The position numbers and the translations under genes were made by a program. The notes under the pieces were generated by a model, which worked only from the letters and a program-made list of their open reading frames with translations, ran no database searches and was not told the DNA's origin. 64,000 bases of DNA. Source: Stenopsyche tienmushanensis. Its lineage: Eukaryota; Arthropoda; Insecta; Trichoptera; Stenopsychidae. Where the stretch lies: contig WACJ01000126.1 in assembly GCA_008973525.1 (NCBI GenBank), positions 2,108,001 through 2,172,000 on the forward strand, written 5' to 3'. Of the stretch, positions 57,376 to 64,000 are shown one piece after another. The first letter of the stretch is position 1. Each line of letters opens with the position of its first letter.

Positions 57376-59040
57376 GTTATTTGGAGAAGAGAGTTAAAGG
57401 CTGCTAAAGGTCCCAATTCTGCTTCAGTTATAAGCCATCTTACAGTCCATGAAAGTTCCAAGGTATCGTATATTTTTAGAATAAAGGACCTCAAGATGTC
57501 GACGACAAGCTGATCCATTCTCGGTTTTCTTCTCCCGCTCCAAACAATCGCCTCAGTCTTTGCCGCCATCCAACCGCAGATGATTCTCTCGCATCCGTCT
57601 GTTGATTCTGTCCCAAGACAACTAAGGAGGAAGTTTTGCCGCATCTTTTATTTGAATTTACATACATTCATTAAGCGAAATCCTTAATTTACTGTTCATT
57701 TAAAAATTGGACCATGTTTGGTTAATAAATTTTACTTTATTGTCACGGGTTATAATTCAAGACCTTTTAAGTTTATCATATCTAAACTTTTCCACAAAGG
57801 TCAGAGTGTTATATACAGAGCATTATGAGCAATTTTTCATATTTACAAGCAAACATCTGGTCTCATATAGTCGATTTGATCGTATATAAATCGATTTGGC
57901 GCGATATACCAGACATTGATTATAATTGGTCATTATTTGCAGTACAGCGATAAGTTTGTTTATGATAATACAATTGCAGAGGCCAGTAACTTTTCACCCC
58001 AGACTTTATCTATATTTAATAAAGGTTATTTATATGTAAATATTATGCCAATGGTAGCAGCTTGTAATTGTCCCTTTTTATAAATAATGAAAATGTTGAT
58101 TGATAAAGGTGGTTTATTGTTGGTCGACTTCTTAGAACTAACAATCGCACACATTGTTTGCAATTTTCAATGAATGTAATATTTTTTTCTTAATTGGATC
58201 CGACAGAATTAACAGTAAAACGCTGCCCTTGACATACATTCGATGATGTTGAAAATTACAAACCGGCAAATAACTGGATTTAGGTGAAATCACATATTTC
58301 TCTGGAAATGCAGCTTATTACAACGATTGGAAAGAGTGGTCACATCGCAATGGCGAGCTGCCGGGTAGAATGACATGAAGATAAATAATTTTAGTTATGA
58401 TCATACATTATTGATCATCGCTTCCATAATCGGTGGCAGACTCTAATTCTTAGTTTCGAGTTCTCCGACAATATTTAATTACCATGCCCACTCACATTTT
58501 TCCTCCATCCCGTGTTGGTGGCTGTCAATATTTGTTGATTAGCGATCTTTATCCACTTTATATCGTCGAGAGATTATGGCCTCAGCACACAGTTTTTCAT
58601 TCCTAAATTTGACTGTGAATGCGTGAGGACATTTGTGGGTGTAGTTTATTCTGAGCAAATAGGATGTGGAAAACTACACGCAAGCGAGAAACCAGGAGTA
58701 AATAGGTCATTTTTACAATGTCATGAGCTTTTACAGGAAAATTTAAATAATAATTATGAACTTGTGTGACGTCACAAAGCGGTGTTTCCGATTAAAAATT
58801 GCGTAGACATTATTGTCGTTTCCTGAAAAATCATATGATACCGTATTGTGGAAAGCAAAAACAGTAATATTAAAATGTGAGGAAAGCAAAAAAAAGGCAT
58901 ATTTATGTGCATAGATTTTCCCATCTTGGTTCATGACCAGAGCATATTCTTATTCTCATATGGTAACACACTGTTTATAATTATTGCTATTAACATTTTC
59001 TGATCCGAGAACATATACTAGGGTTATATAGAAAATAAGG
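57376..59040. other. no recognisable gene
   Basis: A minus-strand open frame at 57360-57644 sits in slightly GC-richer DNA next to the LTR block. It contains a short R1-LINE-like phrase (ERIICGWMAAKTE followed by a basic stretch) and could be a tiny LINE fragment. The rest is AT-rich. Confidence 0.35.
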
Positions 59041-59049
59041 TTATAAGGG

Positions 59050-59770
59050 ATCCTGAGTAGGGAATCCAATCCCGAGCAAAAATTTCCATCTCGGAATTTC
59101 GGGATTGCATTGGACCATTCCGGGATTAGTCCCGGGATCCAGAGACCGGGATTTTCAATAGTTTAAGAAATTACATTGATAAATTTGATCAAAAATTACT
59201 AATAAGTCCATTTGTTTTGTCCAATTTAGAGGTATCTTCATCAGATATTTAAATGTTAGTTCGAGTTGATGACCGTGTGAGCCCCCATTTTTGTATAATA
59301 CCATCAATATGTCAGATAAAATTCCTTTCTGCTGAGACACGGACTAAAACTCGCAAAATTGCCGATTTCCCAACAAAATATTTATTTCCGTCGCTGCAGA
59401 TGAATACTTATATATTCTGATACTTTTATGTGATTCGTAATTATATTACGGAGGAATACAAAAATTTTGAACCCTCTATCTATTATATTTCATATCGATA
59501 TTTACATTATTAGAGTCGAGGTGTAGTAAATACATCACCGGTATGGAAAGGTTAATATGACAATTTGAAAACCCTATATGTACTGTATATATGTATACAT
59601 AGATTATACAGTTACTGCCCCTAGGCGTTGCCTAAGCTCACCAATTAGTAGTTATGTTGCCAGTAGCCACTGTTTTCAAGCGTCCAGATTTTGGCGGGAA
59701 TGTCTCGATTTTGTAGCCTTAATCGTGCTGGTGATGTGTATTATTTCTGTTAGATACAAATGTCAATCCC
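59050..59770 (+). mobile_element. hAT-like non-autonomous element with GGGATT-rich end, copy 3
   Basis: The fullest copy. It begins TAGGGAATCCAATCCCGAG, has a complex of inverted GGGATT/AATCCC units to about 59155, then the shared interior (CTTTCTGCTGAGACACGGAC, CCGTCGCTGCAGATGAATAC, GAGTCGAGGTGTAGTAAATA, TAGGCGTTGCCTAAGCTCAC) and ends near AATCCCGATTTTTTCTGGAT. On the minus strand a short reading with GGSHGHQLELTFKYLM may be a leftover of a transposase. Confidence 0.65.
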
Positions 59771-59994
59771 GATTTTTTCTGGATTACGTTTACTACTTCA
59801 TTTATCCAATTTTACTTTTTTTGTTGACTTAGACTTTCAATACTTAATTGTTTTGTAGTGGACACATTCACTTTTAAAATACTCCAAATAGAAGCATCCG
59901 ATCTTCCTGATTTTTTATTTTAGTCTTATTGTAGTACTTAATATTTCCCACCAAATGATTTGCTTCCCCGTTGAGTGTGCATTTTTAGCACTTT

Positions 59995-60335
59995 TTGACC
60001 AGGGCTTCGGACCAGGGCTGGGAGGCTCAGATTTCAATTTGTTTTCTAGTGCCATGTTCTACAAGCATCACGTTAATATCATTTCGTTAAATTATATTAC
60101 TATATACTTCTAGTTCAAATTATTATACCTTTAACCAATTATGTATATTATATTATATTTTTCGCCTCCCTAATAGCTCTAAAATTATAGACATTTTCTC
60201 TACAGTAAGACATTTTTATAAATAAATTGTAAATTCATTCACCTACGTAGAAGCATTATCGGAACGAAAATCGTAACCGAACCGGAACGAAAACAATAAC
60301 GAAATTTAAAACAATAACGGTTCGAAGTCCTATAT
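59995..60335. mobile_element. hAT-like (TTCGAA-type) copy
   Basis: It runs from GACCAGGGCTGGGAGGCTCA to AACAATAACGGTTCGAAGTC. The inside matches 27870-28115 (TAAATTATAGACATTTTCT, AAATTCATWMACCYACGTA). It has the family's typical end AACCGAACCGGAACGAAAAC. Confidence 0.55.
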
Positions 60336-61114
60336 TTGACGACACATTTAAGTTTTGATTTTAAAGATCCACATTATGGCCTAAGGATATTCTTGCTGTC
60401 TCATGGTAATTTAGACTAAGATATTCCAATAATTTATAATGAAATCACATTCAAATGAGCGTGTTATCGGGGGTTTGACAGTCACAATGACGCGAATTTG
60501 ATAACGACTGATCCTGCGTTCAAATTAGCACAAACGACTTTATTTGTGCGGTTTAAATTAATACATTTTCATAAGGTGTTTTTAATATATACATTTTTGA
60601 ACATTCCGTAGAGATATCTCACGTATAATCATTTTTTATCCTTGGCAATGCAATTATATTGCCTATAACAAGTAGTGTTCGATTGGAATGATATTCCTAA
60701 ACGATGAGTCTCTACGCTTTTCTTAGTATCGTTTAAAATTCTTTTTGAAAGTCTAAGAAGGTTATAAGAAATGTCTTGGCCTTTTTTTTTCATCCGCAGT
60801 ATTTGTAATTTCCTGATTGATTGAAAAGTATCATACATAGCACTTACATGACTAACATTTTGTGTCAATTCTAATTCAAATAAGGGCTGTAATAACCATA
60901 CAACTTCAAGAATTTAATGAAAAATATAAGGGCTGTACATCATTCATTCATTCGATTTTGGTTTGAACGTATCAATACTAAATAGTCATCCAAATGTGAA
61001 ACCCAGGAATTTCTTTTTATAATGTTTTTTCGAGTTGTGTGACAGTGTCGCCTTGATGGTAATAGACATCAGACACATTAATATGTCTTTTGAATTTTGG
61101 GGTATAGTAACACA
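60336..61114. other. no recognisable gene
   Basis: AT-rich. The minus-strand frame 60629-60868 has no recognised product. Confidence 0.35.
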
Positions 61115-61300
61115 CTTACGTCTCATCCCCCGTCACGATAGAGTTCAGAAAAGTTAGGGAGAAACTTTGTAAATCTCGCACGGATGGGAGGTGGCGGGAG
61201 CGCGCGACGACCTCTCCATCGGAAGAATTTACTGTGACTGAACAAAATGGCCGACAAACATACGGGACCAAACAAATTGACCGTTAACTTCAACTTTTCT
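61115..61300 (-). pseudogene. mariner transposase fragment (same family as 29.9 and 42.3 kb)
   Basis: Minus-strand pieces: TGDET near 61115-61140, the catalytic Asp region, joined abruptly to an N-terminal stretch reading AILFSHSKFFRWRGRRAL, also present at 30237-30509. The middle of the gene is deleted. No terminal repeats found. Confidence 0.6.
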
Positions 61301-61444
61301 GCGTCAACTTTTTTTAAAAAAAGTGTTAGGATTGTTGAAACAGATTTTTTTTTCAACATTTTGAAAAAATACCCAAAATTTCACCTTTAATTCATCATAA
61401 CATAAATGTATTTTTTAATCTAAATATATCATTATTTTATGCAA

Positions 61445-61580
61445 TTACAGAATAGGGCATGTCCCCAAGCGAATAAATCCAGCGGTGTCAGGTCTAAAGA
61501 CCGTGCGAGTCACGGAACAGGGCACATCCCCAGACAAATAAATCCAGTGGTGTCAGGTCTGGAGATCGTTTATTGGAAAA
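61445..61580 (-). pseudogene. tandemly duplicated transposase fragment (SPDLTPLD motif)
   Basis: Two adjacent ~70-bp copies on the minus strand read RSPDLTPLDLFVWG and SLDLTPLDLFAWG. Both match the SPDLTPLDFFLWG signature around the second catalytic Asp of a Tc1/mariner-group transposase common in insects. The units are diverged from one another, so the duplication is not recent. Nothing else of the gene is recognisable. Confidence 0.7.
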
Positions 61581-62920
61581 AAAATGTATTTCAACAATCC
61601 TGACATTTAGGATATATGTATCATGTGTGTAACGTACCAAAAGACCATCCCTAACTCCCAAAAAAAATTTGTTGATCCATGTTCAAAACACTCTATATAT
61701 CATTAATCAGAAAGTGACGTACGACTTTACGCAATAATTTTTCCTGTCTCGATTGAAAATATGTATGCAAAGCTGAATGAAATAAATAAATAAACAGGAG
61801 CAAAAGGGAAAATTGAATAAAAAATGGCCAACATTCGTTCATTCTCATTGGGGTATTGCAACCTCAGACTTCTGCGAACGATTAATAAGAAAGCATCAAT
61901 TAAAAAGAAGTCAATGTAATGTTACAAGAATGTTTGCAATTTTGCATTAAATATATTTAAAGAACGTCCTTGAAATCCTTCCAAGACGTTTGTTTTACAG
62001 GTAAAGTGGAAAAATCCTCTGCGGTAAATATGCGATAAGGTTCTCGTATATTTATATGCATGGATTTAAAATTAAATTAATTATCGTTTTTACGGGAATG
62101 GCTTTTTTGTTCGATGCATTTTTGCATTATTTAACCCTTAGAGTGCTAAGAGAACTAACGAGGACGGCAAACAACGATCGCTATTCCAAAGTCCAACTGC
62201 ATTATTGTCTTGGCAATTTTAATCGACGTTTTAATGATGCACTCCATTGGCAATCCAGCTGACCTCGAATGCAATCTGCATTTGATAGTAATGGGGAAGA
62301 AAATCAACCTGATTGTTATAATTCATCAAATAATCCTTTGTGAATGGAACGAAAGGACTATCGACAATTATACGCAATCATTCCGCGATTAATTTATATT
62401 GAAGCGTATTGATTGCGGTTTAACGATAAGGATTATTAAACGAGCTATCAATGATCTGTCGTGAATATTACACTACTGTAATTTGTTAAAATCATAGTAA
62501 TTTTTAAATGACACCCTTATATCGATTTCAACGTATGATGAAATGCGTTTGATCTCAATTGCAATCGTCTCAATGACTAATATTGTGCCGTTAGGTCGGC
62601 ACATATAAAAAATCGATGAACTTCACGTATCATCATCTTGATAAATAGAGATTGCATACGCACTTTATGAATTTATCATTGGAAAATTATGAAAAATAGA
62701 ATATATACCTTTTATGGGATTTGGGGAGAGCTACGTCATGTGGTTATGAAGAGTTTTGCGGTTTTTCGACGAAAACAGGATATAATAGTGAGTATGAAAA
62801 TTTGGCGTCTAGAAAATACTTGTAAAAATATATTCCACATGACTCACGATAGAAAAATGTATTGAAAATCGGCGTGATGCTTTAAAAAACATCATTGTTT
62901 GAACAAGAAAATCCTTCGTC
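61581..62920. other. no recognisable gene
   Basis: AT-rich. Overlapping frames at 62056-62392 have no recognised product. Confidence 0.35.
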
Positions 62921-62923
62921 ATA

Positions 62924-63244
62924 CGGTGGTATTCAAATATAACCCGGAATTTTGCTGTACAAATTTATGAATCGTATATAAAAATACAAATGGAGAATCT
63001 TATTTTTCTATATAGTTTCTCTCGTCAGAAATATATTTATTTTATCGGATGGGAAGCTTCTTGATCCCGCCACTGAAAAAATAAAGCGAGAAGAAGCATC
63101 CTATGTTGCGCAACGCGTAATTATTCGATTTTTCCAATGAAATTTTTAGAAGATTTGAATTAAAAAAAATACTACATTTGTATTTTTATATATCACTAAT
63201 AAATTTGTACAGCAAAATTCCGGTTTATATTTGAATCCCCTTCG
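62924..63244. mobile_element. 321-bp Tc1/mariner-type MITE with TA duplication
   Basis: TA (62922-62923), then CGGTGGTATTCAAATATAAC and CCGGAATTTTGCTGTACAAA. The far end mirrors these (TTTGTACAGCAAAATTCCGG, TTTATATTTGAATCCCCTTC, G) followed by TA at 63245-63246. The arms extend about 70 bp with few mismatches, continuing into the TATATAAAAATACAAATG/CATTTGTATTTTTATATA pair. The interior is non-coding. This is the cleanest element in the window. Confidence 0.88.
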
Positions 63245-63246
63245 TA

Positions 63247-64000
63247 CATCCATTTAATATATTATAATCGATAAATTACCACGAAAATTTATTAATTATT
63301 ATAATTTTGCAAAAAATAAAATTGACAACAATTTTTTGCTATTTTAACCTTTTTTTTTAAAAATACAATTTTTCAGATAAACATTTTTTTTCAAATTTTT
63401 CTGAAAAAGTTGTTGCCATTATTTTTTGTTGAAGGTATTTGTTGCGGCGTCATTTACTGCCAATGGGTGGAATCAAAAGTACAAGTTCAGAAGTGGGTCG
63501 CGTAGTACTCGTACTCGTTTGCCAGAAAACGCCAACCTTTTTAGTAAAAAGTCATTTCATAATATGTACAGTTTTATAAATTAGTCCTACACGTGGATTT
63601 GGATTTTCTAATCATATCACAATATTGTTATTAATATATTCTGGAAATTAATTATACAATCAAAAATTAATTTATCAACCGGCTCTATCGAACCGGTTCA
63701 GATTTATTACAGAATATCATTGGACATACCGGAACTTAATCACTGTGGTTAATTAAAAGCGAAATTTTAACAAATGCTTAACAATGTAATACACTGAAGC
63801 TAAAATTTATTAATTAAATCAAAGAAATGTTAATATTAAAAATAAATGACTTATTTCTTCTGAGGGATGAGTTTCATTTCTTCCTTTTTGATACAAGTAA
63901 ATTATTTTGAGCTTATGAAAATTCTTGGATAAATATAAATGAAAAACGCTGTGATAAGATATTCGATAATATCTTTCCAGGATGATGGATAAATTGAAAG
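63247..64000. other. no recognisable feature
   Basis: AT-rich to the window edge. A short inverted pair (AACCGGCTCTATCGAACCGGTT) at about 63678-63699 is too small to call an element. Confidence 0.35.

Noticed and set aside
1..64000. CRISPR arrays, prokaryotic operons, organellar DNA, rRNA genes
   Set aside because: No regularly spaced repeats, bacterial gene packing or rRNA-like segments are visible. The window is ordinary insect-type nuclear DNA.

Overview
The window is AT-rich eukaryotic nuclear DNA, almost certainly from an insect. The evidence is spliceosomal introns with GT-AG borders, several mariner/Tc1 lineages, an R1-clade LINE, an RTE-like LINE/SINE tail, hAT-like and pogo-like elements, and LTR-retroelement pieces whose primer-binding sites match insect tRNA-Leu. 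I see no bacterial or organellar features, CRISPR array, rRNA or convincing tRNA gene. I cannot name the species.

The one clear gene lies on the + strand in the centre (28476-41034). At least 12 exons can be joined in one frame through GT-AG introns. They give about 2590 residues and stop at 41032-41034. The 5' end, including any signal peptide, is missing. The product is a very large Thr/Ser-rich, mucin-like protein. In order it has an Arg-rich/RGR region (exon A), basic SRY-motif modules (C, D), an 840-residue Thr/Ser-rich exon with two GVLPNNT repeats (E), a Thr-Glu-Ala-Pro tandem-repeat mucin block (G), a duplicated RKLV/ANRIIALAVDKN exon pair (H, I), helical DI-SF-DA-LLQ-LL repeats (I), a Pro/Gly-rich linker (J) and a short conserved-looking C-terminus (K, L). 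Every intron is phase 0. I do not recognise a named family.

Left flank (1-28475): mainly diverged transposable-element debris. It holds a nested MITE/SINE (2730-3780), mariner remnants, LTR pieces spaced exactly 400 bp apart (8740-9450), several MITEs with readable inverted repeats (14.2, 16.1, 16.9, 20.1, 24.2 kb), hAT-like fragments with TTCGAA ends, and a three-copy repeat with a promoter-like block. A possible first coding exon of a membrane protein is on the - strand at 11143-11304.

Right flank (41289-64000): a mariner remnant (42.3 kb), a possible membrane-protein first exon (45897-46028) abutting LINE 5'-UTR-like DNA, hAT-like copies with GGGATT-rich ends (48.9 and 59.1 kb), an unrecognised but gene-like open frame (50682-51149), a decayed R1-clade LINE (52.1-53.7 kb), a second LTR locus (56.5-57.4 kb), a duplicated transposase fragment (61.4-61.6 kb) and a clean 321-bp MITE (62924-63244).

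All calls come from reading the sequence alone. Splice sites are inferred from frame continuity and consensus, without transcript evidence.
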